Assembly: GCA_947579605.1 (NCBI GenBank)
Contig: OX388327.1
Coordinates: forward strand, 10,217,122-10,281,121
Origin: Athripsodes cinereus
Taxonomy: Eukaryota; Arthropoda; Insecta; Trichoptera; Leptoceridae
Direction: 5' to 3'
Length of the DNA stretch: 64,000 bases
In this document: one piece after another, positions 52,901 through 61,550 of the stretch
Layout: each line of letters opens with the position of its first letter
Position numbering within the stretch: position 1 is the stretch's first letter
The notes under the pieces: generated by a model
What the model saw: the letters and a program-made list of their open reading frames with translations, nothing else
Database searches by the model: none
What the model was told of the DNA's origin: nothing
Translations under genes and position numbers: made by a program

Positions 52901-52993
52901 GAGACATGATCTGGCAAAGTCCTGAGCAGCGATTTTCGCGTGACGCTCGGAGAATTCGACCCAATCTGTCTCGCTGTCAGAAGGACCCGCCAT
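31966..52993 (-). CDS. Lnk: Lnk/SH2B-family adaptor protein
   Basis: Six minus-strand exons, 52993-52313, 48783-48580, 45875-45731, 44092-43911, 43310-43125 and 32112-31966, join in phase to 514 aa. SH2B/APS/Lnk adaptors sit at the membrane below receptor tyrosine kinases; fly Lnk promotes insulin signalling. Residues 10-70 match the SH2B dimerisation region ([20 protein letters not shown]). A basic stretch follows at 101-121, then a PH domain at about 135-270 split over exons 1-2. Residues 285-343 are Pro/Ser/Thr-rich. The SH2 domain is about 358-460: [10 protein letters not shown], then [20 protein letters not shown] with phosphotyrosine-binding Arg388, and [20 protein letters not shown]. 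The C-terminus [10 protein letters not shown] (Tyr511) matches the Cbl-binding motif of APS. I chose ATG 52993 because it directly opens the conserved domain; the frame stays open a little 5' without another ATG. The last intron is 11 kb. Confidence 0.95.
33070..33245 (-). mobile_element. tRNA-derived SINE
   Basis: On the minus strand a tRNA-like head contains GTTGCCTGGAGGTAGAGTCT (A-box region) and a perfect B box GGTTCGATACC (33195-33185). A tRNA-unrelated body with CTTACTGTGAAAGGTGTATA and a short A-rich tail follow. A 5'-truncated relative lies at 2834-2917. It sits in the final Lnk intron region's 5' side, about 1 kb upstream (in gene sense) of the last exon. Confidence 0.75.
33640..34275 (+). 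mobile_element. RTE LINE C-terminal fragment, degenerate
   Basis: Frame-broken sequence reads like the post-RT region of lepidopteran RTE elements: [19 protein letters not shown], then [30 protein letters not shown], a [19 protein letters not shown] block and GRPRR-type basic region. It ends in CATTCTCTCTGCCTACCCCA and CTTGAGACACAGCGTGAGG. Stops and frameshifts are frequent. It lies in Lnk intron 5. Confidence 0.7.
34351..34420 (-). repeat. Dispersed repeat copy
   Basis: CCCTCAAGTGGGTTAGCCAG followed by CTAACTAATTGCACGTAACA and AGCATACAGGTCGTCC matches, inverted, the repeat at 29770-29890. It lies directly after the RTE 3' end at 34275. Confidence 0.5.
34980..35095 (+). mobile_element. RTE endonuclease N-terminal fragment
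   Basis: The frame contains [20 protein letters not shown] followed by [14 protein letters not shown]. This is the opening strand and CLQET region of the APE-type endonuclease domain of RTE elements (catalytic Glu of CLQET replaced by Asp). It is cut off after about 35 residues by the foldback at 35121-35277. Confidence 0.65.
35121..35277. repeat. Imperfect foldback of about 157 bp
   Basis: The left arm TTATGGAAATAAACAAACTG and onward through AGTAACCT pairs with the right arm ending TTGTTTATTTCCATAA. Arms are about 65 bp with several mismatches and a short loop. It abuts the RTE endonuclease fragment. Confidence 0.75.
35617..35829. mobile_element. MITE in Lnk intron 5
   Basis: Inverted ends: left ATCATCTGACGTTAATGCGC then TCCAACTGTCAAACTTTTCT; right arm AGTTTGACAGTTGGAGCGCA then ACGTCAGATGATGTCACACT. 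The ends may extend to AGTGTGA. It has no coding capacity and an unclear target duplication. Confidence 0.75.
35830..38312. other. Lnk intron 5 sequence, nothing supported
   Basis: AT-rich intronic DNA. Short frames (for example 37755-37558 on the minus strand) carry no motif. No exon with matching phase and Lnk-like sequence was found here. Confidence 0.5.
38327..38564. mobile_element. Long hairpin insertion flanked by 14-bp direct repeat
   Basis: Arms 38321-38415 and 38430-38524 are about 95 bp, reverse-complementary with one visible mismatch, around a 14-nt loop. The arms include CAGTTACACGTGTTTCGG and TTGCAAGCCCATATTCATAC. TCGTATAGAATTAA occurs at 38313-38326 and again at 38565-38578, suggesting a 14-bp target duplication, longer than usual for DNA transposons and more like a LINE-type insertion. 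Confidence 0.8.
38608..39932. mobile_element. 1.3-kb ATAT-flanked DNA element, copy A
   Basis: Ends are perfect inverted repeats starting CGAGGGGTGAAAGGCTATTT and running through GTTTTAAGCGACA, flanked by ATAT both sides (38604-38607, 39933-39936). The motif TGTCGCTTAAAAC or its reverse occurs at 38629, 39626, 39717 and 39900. Short frames inside recur in copy B only because the copies are nearly identical; they show no transposase motif, so the element looks non-autonomous. It lies in Lnk intron 5. Confidence 0.88.
40738..40994. mobile_element. Palindromic foldback MITE, copy 2 (ATAT-flanked)
   Basis: Same arms as 12416-12660: CGTTGGTTCTATGAAACCTC, CAAACCAAATTTTACAGG and CAAAAAAACTGTTTTAAAGT. 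Flanks are ATAT on both sides. The loop differs from copy 1 in length. Non-coding, in Lnk intron 5. Confidence 0.85.
41522..42258. repeat. 145-bp tandem repeat array, about five copies
   Basis: The phrase GGACATATAAATACATTATT recurs at 41667, 41812, 41957 and 42102 with a period of exactly 145 bp, and a last boundary at 42247. Internal copies look identical by eye; the first copy diverges at its left edge. It lies in Lnk intron 5. Copies contain no long frame running through the array. Confidence 0.95.
42739..42763. repeat. (AT)n microsatellite
   Basis: About 12 AT dinucleotides in Lnk intron 5. It is likely length-variable. Confidence 0.9.
44246..45175. mobile_element. TIR element carrying a minisatellite (Lnk intron 3)
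   Basis: Left TAACACCAGTTATTT and right AAATTACGTGGTGTTA (read inverted) form short imperfect ends 930 bp apart. The interior is more GC-rich than its surroundings (for example GGAAGGTTCTAGAAGGTTCG at about 45020) and includes the 71-bp array. No coding frame was recognised; superfamily unknown. Confidence 0.55.
44497..44840. repeat. 71-bp tandem repeat, about 4.8 copies
   Basis: Units start GGAATGCACCACCTA at 44497, 44568, 44639, 44710 and 44781, each with GGTGACCAGCATATAGG. Copies differ at a few bases. Because 71 is not a multiple of 3, overlapping minus-strand frames look protein-like but are repeat artefacts. Confidence 0.95.
45312..45405 (+). repeat. Dispersed repeat copy
   Basis: GGCACAGAGAGGTCAACTTA, CATTTATTACATGTAGTTAG and TGGTTACCCCACTTGTAGGA TGATGTGATG follow the same order as at 29770-29890. 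Located in Lnk intron 3. Confidence 0.55.
46322..46850. mobile_element. TIR element with GGTGTTCWCA ends
   Basis: Left GGTGTTCACATTTTTCGAAT ATCGCCAGCC and right GGCTGGCGATATTTTGG plus CGATATTCGCCAGTGAGAAC ACC are inverted. A left-end fragment of the same family is at 56138-56215. Non-coding, in Lnk intron 2. Target duplication is not clear. Confidence 0.7.
46895..48354. mobile_element. pogo/Tigger-like element with TA duplication, host of a nested hAT
   Basis: Ends CAGTGAAACCTCTATCTATC G and its inverse are 21 bp, perfect, and flanked by TA (46893-46894, 48355-48356). The CAGTG(A/G)AACCTCT terminus resembles the Tigger relic at 25230-26048. Removing the nested hAT and one duplication leaves about 550 bp with no transposase. 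In Lnk intron 2. Confidence 0.85.
46968..47868. mobile_element. hAT element nested in the pogo-like element
   Basis: Left end TAGAGGGTGAATAATAGAGG, right end ATACCCTCTA, flanked by identical GTTCCAAA (46960-46967 and 47869-47876), the 8-bp hAT signature. Subterminal TTCCCGGGAA/CCCGGGAAAT motifs occur many times at both ends. Non-coding. Confidence 0.9.
49188..49241. repeat. Perfect 21-bp-stem hairpin
   Basis: ATGCTTTCTATCTATCTTAC A at 49188-49208 is followed after a 12-nt loop by its exact reverse complement at 49221-49241. Located in Lnk intron 1. Confidence 0.9.
49448..49630. mobile_element. Foldback MITE in Lnk intron 1
   Basis: Left GGTCAAAACACATTTTAGCG and right CGCTAAAATGTGTTTTGACT are inverted. 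Inner arms with GACTTTGCGAGAAAGTATC and GATACTTTCTCGCAAAGTC also pair, so most of the segment folds back. Non-coding. Confidence 0.82.
49979..50400. mobile_element. TIR element, short copy of the 1000-2623 family
   Basis: Left CGCTGAGTTCGGAAATCCGC TATAACACATTTTTG and right AAATGTATTGTAGCGGATTT. It lacks the extra 1.2 kb of the copy at 1000-2623. Arms are more diverged than in that copy. In Lnk intron 1. Confidence 0.7.
50605..50864. mobile_element. hAT MITE in Lnk intron 1
   Basis: Ends CAGTGGTTCTTAACCT and AGGTTAAGAACCACTG (with ACC before) are inverted, 260 bp apart, flanked by identical ATATACAG (50597-50604 and 50865-50872). Internal repeats of ACCGAACCCC. Non-coding. Confidence 0.94.
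51226..51495 (+). mobile_element. LINE C-terminal fragment (RTE-like)
   Basis: Translation gives FFGHI-like [20 protein letters not shown] followed by RRRCRV, a degenerate middle and a terminal GCGATGGAAGAGC...CACGATCCTCAGCATTGAGG. This matches the post-RT end GHxxRRxxxxLE...EGRRxRGR...HDPQH of insect LINEs. Frameshifted; in Lnk intron 1. Confidence 0.65.
51905..52115. repeat. Dispersed repeat copy (-) plus RTE tail remnant (+)
   Basis: At 51905-51985 the repeat of 29770-29890 appears inverted (CCCATCACAACTGGGGTAGC CAG, TGCTTGTAATAAGCATG). At 52055-52110 TTTTCTCTGCCTCCTGGGAC ACGGTGTG resembles the RTE 3' tail. The close inverted pairing is like the arrangement at 34230-34420. Confidence 0.45.
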
Positions 52994-53500
52994 CGCCCGT
53001 AATTTACGTATTAACTCCACTTGGAAGCCTTGTAGCACAATTTGCCAATAATTAACACATCACTGTTGATGTAAATTAGAGTACTCTAGCGATAATTATA
53101 CATTTTTTTCACTCATATGCATTCAAAACAACACCGACTTTGCAACACCACCAGGCCTGAAATCTTTATAGAAAAACAAGTTTGAGGTAAAGGCGCATAT
53201 TTCTATGCAACGCGAGATAAAGAATACAAAAAAATGTTGACGAGAGCGAGATGACTACACATGTTTAGGTACAAATTAACATCCCGGCCACACACGTTCC
53301 TGATAATAAATACACACATCACTGCTCAGAGTTTGCATCTAGCGGATAAAATTGGAACTAAAATCTCAAAATCTAACGAAAGATATTACAAAACTTACAA
53401 TAGTTTCCTATAGATGACTCGCTATTCACCAAAAATCGGATCACTTTTTGAAATCAACCAATTTAGATGGATTATCATTTCTCGGGTGAAAAAACTATAT
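52994..53500 (-). promoter_or_regulatory. Lnk 5' flank / probable 5' UTR and promoter zone
   Basis: The short interval between the Lnk start codon and transposon copy B must hold at least part of the 5' UTR unless upstream non-coding exons exist beyond 54.8 kb. No TATA box or initiator can be assigned with confidence. Confidence 0.3.
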
Positions 53501-54833
53501 CGAGGGGTGAAAGGCTATTTGTTTTAAGCGACATTTTGTGAACTTTACAGGAGAGCAATTTAAAGTTATTTTTTTTAGAAAAAAAAATATTCCAAAAAAA
53601 CGATTAGTCCTATTTAAAAACGTTCTAAGAACAGCATGTTTAAAAAAAATCAACACATATTTTGGCATAATTTTCAGTAATAATACCTTCAAAACATCCA
53701 AATTATGTGTCGCTTAATACAATTTGGCTTTTATCCGGAGTCAGGAAAAATGATTCAACCACCAACGGCATGAAACATTAATGAAGGGAAAAACGTTTTA
53801 AGCGACATCGCTGTAATTAATTAGTGGAAGGAATAACGATTTATCTGACATTGACCAAAGATAATTGAAATAATGAAATAGGCTATTTGTTTTAACTACA
53901 AGCTGAAAGATAAACGGAAACAGGAACAGTGACTTAAGCAACAATAACATTCTTAATTAATTGTTTTACATCCTCCTCCTGAAAGGATTTTATAAAACTA
54001 GGTAGTTGATACAAAATAATTTTTGTCGTAATGCTAAGTGAATCTTGGGTTTAAAAGAAAACATAAAAACATTAATTATGATATTTTTTATTAAACAAGT
54101 AAAAGAATTGTTGTCAATAATATTTATTGTTACAATGAGAAATCTGAAAAAAATATTATAATAGCTAATAAAAAAATGCACTGGTATAATTATTAAAACA
54201 AACATAATCTTATCGAAAAAACAAAAACCAAAAAATAGATAAATAGAGATGAAATTATTAAAATTATTATTTGTCTCAAATAACATGTTTTCAAAAATAA
54301 AAATGAGACGAAAAATTTGAAACGACCATCATTATCAATATTACGAAATAGAAAATTGGTTGAACAGTCAAAAGTTGGTGCAAACGGTTGCAGCGAAAAC
54401 GGTTCATGCGACATGCACTACTTTTTTAAATATCGGCTAAATGTATGAAGCGACAATGCAGAGAAATAGCAGAAGAGGGCAAAACGGTTTAAGGTACTTT
54501 TTATGACAATTTGCACACACGGAAAAAAGCTATAACTACCATCTATCTGCAAATTGGAAGAAAGAAAAATAGCTTATGCTCCAATAGTCTGTATTAATCA
54601 GTATTAATGAATGGTTTAAGTGAAGTGTTTAAATCAAGTGACAAATTTGATGTCAGATCATACATCACGTTTGAGAAATTAGACCTATTTTTTTTTGTTC
54701 AAGCGCCAAAAAAGTACTCCGATTGACTCGAAACCTAGACCAATCGACGCAGAAAAATTTGCCGATTCCGACCATATATATAACTCATTTTCGGCAAAAG
54801 TGTCGCTTAAAACAAATAGCCTTTCACCCCTCG
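53501..54833. mobile_element. 1.3-kb ATAT-flanked DNA element, copy B (inverted relative to copy A)
   Basis: Same ends as 38608-39932 (CGAGGGGTGAAAGGCTATTT) and near-identical interior, but reverse orientation. Flanked by ATAT (53497-53500 and 54834-54837). Differences from copy A are scattered single bases and short A/T-run length changes. It lies about 0.5 kb 5' of the Lnk start codon. Confidence 0.9.
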
Positions 54834-54989
54834 ATATAATTAATTACGTGAATACAGGTAGAAAATTCATTTATATATAATTTTGATGCCTGAAATAATA
54901 CTCAATTTTCTTTCTGACTTAAACATGTCGATATAGTGTATAGACCTGTATACTTATATTGGGCGGGCTTTGCAGGGTCTCCATACTTT

Positions 54990-55185
54990 CCAGTATTGTG
55001 GCTATCAATGTTTCCCAAGGTGGGGTGTACGCCCAAGTACGCCCCACCGGTGGGGTATCACACCTCAGAGGTGGGGCACCGCGCTTCCACATATATTATT
55101 GAAAATGTACCAACTGTTTTATTAAGAAAGACTACGGTGGGGTGGGGCATGGGGTAAAGAAGGTTGGAATACACTGGGCTATACT
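54990..55185. mobile_element. Possible degraded hAT-like repeat
   Basis: Left CAATGTTTCCCAAGGTGGGG and right GGTTGGAATACACTG look like diverged inverted ends; flanks share GGCTAT. Rich in GGTGGGGT motifs. Weak. Confidence 0.35.
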
Positions 55186-56137
55186 GATTGATACTGATTT
55201 CTGCAGTAGGTATAATAAATTAAAACATTAATTTTAATTGGGTTTTGAAAACAGAACCTTTTATTCTTTGTAAGCCTCTAATTTCCACATATGAATTACA
55301 GTTTTCTAACAAAATAAGATAAACAGAAAAAAATTAACACTAAGTAGGTAGGTAGGTACCTACTTCCATGGAAAAAAATAATACAAAAAATAAGTATGCA
55401 ATAAATAAGATAGATACGTAAAGGTACCTTGTAGTAAGTACATATTATCTGATTGTTTTATTTATTTATTTAGATAAGTATTCGTTTTTTACTGTACATT
55501 GATTACAAACAATTTCATAGAGGAACGCGTCCAATAGATGAAAATTCAAACAATCGAGGGGCCAGTTTCCCCGTAGCTTGCTTAATATATCAGTCATAAT
55601 GGATACCTATATGTATACACAGTTAGGTTTAGATAACGGACTCATAAAATTATGTTTAGGTACATTACATTATTAACAAAAATTATACATAAGTACAAAT
55701 AGATTACAAAAACCTGAATAGATTCATCCACATTGTATTTTCATGGATAGTAAATGCCCACCCATATTTTCTGTAGTTTATTTTCAAAGAAATTCCATGA
55801 TAAATATTTCCACGCAGACACATTTGATATTTTGTTAGTCCCTCCAAGAATTACCCAAATACCTAACAATTAAAATAAGTAGATACCTACACAGTTCAGT
55901 CATATGAATAAGTAGAAATTGTATGAATTCTTTCTCTCAACCTAAACGTGTTTTGTTGTACCCTTCCACTTAATTTCACAAGTAGCATTAAAATAAGTAG
56001 CTACATACCTAAGACTTAAGAAAAATCTCAATTTAATGTTTCTAAGAAGAATACAAAGCAATATATTGTACTAAGGTACAGTAGGTTTATAGGTAATATA
56101 GGTATGTACGACTTATATTCGCTGTAGATATGTACTT
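55186..56137. other. AT-rich intergenic DNA, nothing supported
   Basis: Contains GTAGGTAGGTACCTAC-like short self-complementary steps at about 55346 that are frequent in this genome. No gene seen. Confidence 0.45.
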
Positions 56138-56365
56138 ATGGGGTGTTCACACGAGGCGAATATCGTCAAGAAACCAAAATATCGTCAGCCATTTGAATCG
56201 TGTGAACAGATTGTCAATTTTACCAGCAGGGTTACTCATGACACGATCCAAATACGACCTTAATCTTGTCTTGATTTCAATCATATTACTACACCATTAC
56301 GGCATATTCCACAAGTGGGGAAGTCAACAGCTGCATGTTATAAATAACCAAGTAGTCCTCTCCAT
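56138..56365. repeat. TIR-element fragment and dispersed repeat copy
   Basis: 56138-56215 starts GGGGTGTTCACACGAGGCGA ATATCG and matches one end of the element at 46322-46850 (shared AAAATATCG(C/T)CAGCCATTTGAA). 56288-56365 carries the inverted dispersed repeat (GCATATTCCACAAGTGGGG, GCTGCATGTTATAA). Confidence 0.55.
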
Positions 56366-56694
56366 GCCAACAAAAAACTAAGACATTCAGGATGTGTGGA
56401 AACCTCATCGCTGAATTGTATTGATATTGTAATACCTATGTCTTTATTTTTTCGAACACCTTTCCTTTCACAGGACATTCGAGAACTGACGGAAAAGAGT
56501 GGGAGACCAATGCTTTGCCGGGTTCTCCACGAAACAAAGAGAATGTGTAGGTATAAAACAACGGAAGAAGAGGAAATAAATAGGTAAACAAAAATAAATA
56601 TATAGGTATAACGTACCTAGGTAGGAGTTTTTAATATGGAGACTGATACAGTATAATGTATACAGATGTACATAATAATGTATATAGAATTCAG

Positions 56695-57826
56695 TAGAGA
56701 TGCAACGAATAGTATATTATTGACCGAATACCGAATATTATGCAAGATCATGTGCCGAATAACCGAATATTCGGTGAATAACGATAATAATGTTATCTTG
56801 TTTCACTCCATATCAAATTAAATCAATTAATTAGATATTTGAGGATTAAAAAAATGTGCATCTGCAGCTGACAATAAAATAGGTAGCAACAATCTAGAAG
56901 CTATTATTTATTAGTTGGCTATCATTTAAACGATCAGCATAATATTGATGTTATGCTCAGCAGAAAAATGTATTCTGCCGACAAGTATATCATGTTGATA
57001 TGCTACTTATGCCCAGCGAGAATATTATAATTATTTCTATTGCAAATAATAGGATATTGTAAAACTCTAAATTTAATCCACCGGCAAAATTATTATTTGA
57101 CCGGCATAATGATTATTTGTCCAGCAAAATAAATAAATAAGCAGCAAACCGTGAGCTAATTTTGATTAAACTTGTGAAAGCTAAATTTTTAATCTTGTTC
57201 AAATAATAAATCTTTGTATGTAGCATCTTTTTATGTGATTTTATATGTAGCATCTGAATGAACGACACTAGCGTTTTTTGACATTTCAGTTAGATATTTC
57301 GTTGATATAGCAAAGTGGAAACTGGCATTATTTTCGTAGTCATCATTAATTTGGTAAGAAATCACAAAAACTTCATGTGGATCCGAAGGTAAATTGGTGT
57401 GTGAAAAATATTATTTATCTAACATTTTCTGCCTGTCAAATAATAATTCTGCTGCTCAAATAACAATTCTGCTGGTCAATTAATTATTTTGTTGTGCGAG
57501 TATTTATTTATCTGTTAAAATTTGTTAATTTGCCGATATAACCAAGTTTGTTTGTAAAACAAGTGTTGCGCTTATTTTTTATTTATTGCCGTTGAAAATA
57601 TTGTTTGCTGTGCAAATGACTTAAATGCTCATTTTTCTTGCCGAACGAACGGATTAATAGCCGAACAAATAATTAGTTCCGTTATTAGTTCCTTCCAGTT
57701 TTACATTTAAACCATTCGGCAGAATACCGAATAATAAGACTAAATATTCGGTATTCGGCCGAATAGTAAAAATATTGCCGAATAGACAGAATATAGAATA
57801 GTTGCCTAATATTCGTTGCATCTCTA
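56695..57826. mobile_element. 1.1-kb hAT-type element
   Basis: Ends TAGAGATGCAACGAATA and TATTCGTTGCATCTCTA are perfectly inverted. Flanks GAATTCAG (56687-56694) and AAATTCAG (57827-57834) match at 7 of 8 positions. Subterminal ACCGAATA/TATTCGG motifs are numerous. The middle holds diverged inverted micro-repeats like CCGGCAAAATTATTATTTG. No transposase frame. Confidence 0.82.
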
Positions 57827-57834
57827 AAATTCAG

Positions 57835-58806
57835 TACAGAGAGTTAGTATGTATATAATATAGGTAAAGATGTGTTCAGATGTGTCGCACCGATGACAAG
57901 TTTATGGACTGAAAGTGTGAAAATATTTAACGCGCGGTGCCATATCTTTTTTAAAACCTTGGCCATGAGAGTAATTTTATTTTAATGTAATATGTGTATT
58001 GGGTTTATTATTATAAATAGTAACAGAAAGTAAAATCATAAAAATAATAATATTATGTACATGGGTAGGTACATACCTAAAATGTGAACTCTGATTTTAA
58101 TTAAAATAAATACAATACTCTTCCTATTTCTTTTATCTAAGTATAAGTAGGGTTTACTATATAAATATTTTATATTAAGTTAATAACATATTACTCACAC
58201 ATTAAAGTCCAAGCACCTCTACTTCATCCATATTTATTTGTATAATGTTAGTTAGGTAAATGAATTTTTGTCTTTGTTGATTAAAAATAACTTTATATTT
58301 AAGATATCAGAACGAGATTGAATGCATTTAGATATCTATAGATGTCGTGTGCATGGTACGTATAATAATATCTGAATGATTTTTATAGCGCCGTTTTGTG
58401 GACAGATCCACTACAAGGGCGCATAGGATGTTTAATAGTATTCGCAAGCGTTGCAAAATTTTAGCAGTGATTTTATTATATTCAGCTTAATCCATATAAG
58501 ATTTATGTATGTTTGATTACTTGTGTGAGGTTTTCTGATTTAACTTATTATGTTTTTTTTTTTTCAAATATATGCTGTGCGTCTTAAAATAAATAAATAG
58601 GTAAATAAAGTTTGTTATTAAAAATCAGAACCTATAGATTCAGTTCGAGATTTTATTAATTTTCAGTATTGTATGAAACGAACTTGATATCACACTTGTA
58701 TCAAATATCGGTTGTGTTTGATAATTTATTATCTGTTACAAAGATGTGAAGTGGTCGGTCAAATAACTTCATTCCGTGGAGAACTACAGGACCTGCACTC
58801 TCTTAA
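57835..58806. other. AT-rich intergenic DNA, nothing supported
   Basis: No gene or clear repeat found. Confidence 0.45.
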
Positions 58807-59285
58807 GGGTCGTTCACATACGTTCACTTTCAGTGATCACTCCGGATGATCCTCCAAGATGAACAAGTGTGAACGGGCGTTTCATCGCTAGTGATCACTA
58901 GCGATGACGGAGGAAAGAGATTACCACTCGTCATAATTTTGATGAAAGGTCCTTTCACTGAAACGACCATAAACAAGTTTCATCTTATTATTTGTTTTAT
59001 TCTCTATGAATTTGTATTGAATGTCAGAATCATGTACAAAATTATTATGCAGTCGAGAGCTATATTAATTTATTTTAAATGTTATTTTTCATTTTTGAAT
59101 TTGTTTAATTATTTTTATACGAAAATACGTCAAACTACACACAACATGAGTGAGAAAGTAGACATAGCAGTGAAAGCATAGGATGAACAAATGTGAACAG
59201 ACGTGTTCACTTTCGATGAACAGGTTTGACCCTGACACTCTGGATGATCATCCAAAGTGAAGCAATGTGAATGCTACTTTACGGA
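58807..59285. mobile_element. Possible degenerate TIR element
   Basis: Left GTCGTTCACATACGTTCACT TTC...CGGATGATCCTCC and right GGATGATCATCCAAAGTGAA GCAATGTGAATGCTAC are imperfect inverted ends. An extra TGAACAAATGTGAACAGACG TGTTCACTTTC lies inside. The enclosed 96-residue frame shows no motif. Confidence 0.5.
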
Positions 59286-60422
59286 TGTAATCCAGTGGTT
59301 GCGTAAATTAGAGGTCAAGTTGTGAGCGACCATAAGAAGGATGTATGAATTGATAATAATCATTCCCTTAAAAAAGTTCAATCATTCTCCACTATTTCGT
59401 TACGTAAAAACTATTTATATAATAAAATGAAGTATCCTCTCACCGACTGATATTCTTCATCTAATCGACTGTTCAATTCCATAACTCATTTAGTCGAAAA
59501 TTTCTTTAATTTTGATTTAATTAGTAAAAGGTACACGCAATCAACGCCATTCTTTCTATTCCACAAACAAATAACAATAAAAAATACACTGTTTCCTCTA
59601 TATATTAAATATTTTGTTTTGGAAAAAAGTGTAGGTACCTACCTATTTTCAATTCCAAAATAAATATTTCGAAGTGTTTAACCAAAATCTAGGCATAATA
59701 AATTCACTCAATTGCGGGTGCACTGCTAAGAAATGAAACAAGAAGTGTTCAACTATTGAACGGTACAAAGACCGCGTGATTACTTTGTCTTTAACAGTGC
59801 TGTTATCAAATGGTAGGTATTTATTTCACATTCTGTTTTTAAAGCATAATATAAATATAGCAAAATTACAAAAATGCCGATTTCTCGAATATAAGACATT
59901 TCTACTTGTAGAGTTATGGAACTGGACAGCCGTTATATTTATTTTCAGTCACTATTTCAAGTGAAAATATTCAGATGATTTTTTTTAATAGAAGTAGGCA
60001 AAGGACTCGAGAAAAATAAAACGAGTTATTCGTAAAGAAAGAGGTTTTATTCAATATTGTTGGTGTATATATAAAATTACTTATCGAATATTAATTACCT
60101 ATACTGATATGATCGTCATGTAGAAAATATATTATTGCCTTAAATAAAATACATTAGGTACCTACCTACAAAATTACATGAGTACTTAATATTTTTAAAT
60201 TATCGTAGGAATCTTAATCTAGGTAATTATAGACAAAAATAGTAAAATACTCTTGTAAATATTTAGTAAATTTACATTCATTTTTATAACTTAGGTATAT
60301 TATTTTTTGGTATTTTTTAACTAATTATAACAAAGCTTATGTGTTTGTCAATATTAAATTCGTATTAAATATTGACATTTATACCTAATATTTAGGTATT
60401 ATAGAATTCTATAAGTTCAAAA
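59286..60422. other. AT-rich intergenic DNA, nothing supported
   Basis: No gene or repeat recognised. GTTCAAAA at 60415-60422 would be the left target duplication of the hAT element that follows, which cannot be checked because its right end is outside the window. Confidence 0.45.
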
Positions 60423-61550
60423 TAGGGCATGAATCTCGGAATCTCGGAATCTCGCAATATCGGAATCTCGGACCGCTAGATCCGATATTACAATTCCGAT
60501 ACTGAGTGATCCAATATCGTAACATCGGAATCAGAAAAAAATCTACTCAAGTTTAAAAAGATGTATATTTTAGCTCTTTGCGTAGTGTGTGTGTTCGTCT
60601 CGCTTACTCGGACACACGAACTCACCTGTTTGAAAATGATTCTATCTCATCTATAAGTTACCGAAGATTTCCGATGAAGTGTCAATAGAAGCAAAAATCA
60701 TGGACCCAGGCAAAAATTAATATCTAAGTGACAGTTCGGATTTCTTCTGCTACTATAAGAGAGATAGAACGATCATTCCATCTCGTTCTATTCGTTCATC
60801 AGTCACGCTCGTGAACTGTGTATGGTAAGACGTGTTTGTGTTTTAAGTGGTTAATGTAGGTACGTGCAACGTTGCTTTAAAAGATGTGAGTACATTTTAT
60901 TATCTGTTTTCTAATTCAGTATAAATATCTGTATTTAGATGATTTTATAATTATTTACAGAATTATATTTTAAATGTGTATCGTACATGTGCTATTTCAA
61001 AATAAAACAAAAAAAACGTCAAAATGATTTAACCAATCTGAAAAATCTCAATCGGAGACCATAATTGCACAATGTATCAACATTGCGCAAATTTAAATCG
61101 GAATTAGGAGGAAGGCGGCCCAACGCTTACGAATTGGCTTATGGCTGGCTTAAGTGTACACTTTATTGTTGTAATGTAGTCAATATGATTCTTTCGTTCG
61201 TCGACTTTTAGGATACTACTTTGGATTGGACCGTAAAAAGATGGTTTCTCCATTTTCATTATGTGAAAATTGTAAACAGTAGGGTAATTATTACATCACA
61301 CAGGAACTATTAAACGTATTTTGATAAGGTTTTTACTTTTTAACGTCGATATTATTCATCCAGAAATTCCCGCGGGAAAAGACTAGAACATGGATTTTAT
61401 CGAATTTCCATGCGAATAAAGTCGCGCGTGGAGTCTAGTATTGTTGTAATGTAGCACAGATTGGCGATTTATTATTACTAATAAAATTTTACCTACGCAT
61501 TAAACCTGCTAGTCTAAGTTTATATATTTGTATAAAAAAAATCTTTGCAG

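Noticed and set aside
53990..54414. 98- and 73-residue frames repeated at 39028-39249
   Set aside because: They recur only because the two 1.3-kb elements are nearly identical; Phe/Leu/Ile-rich without transposase motifs.
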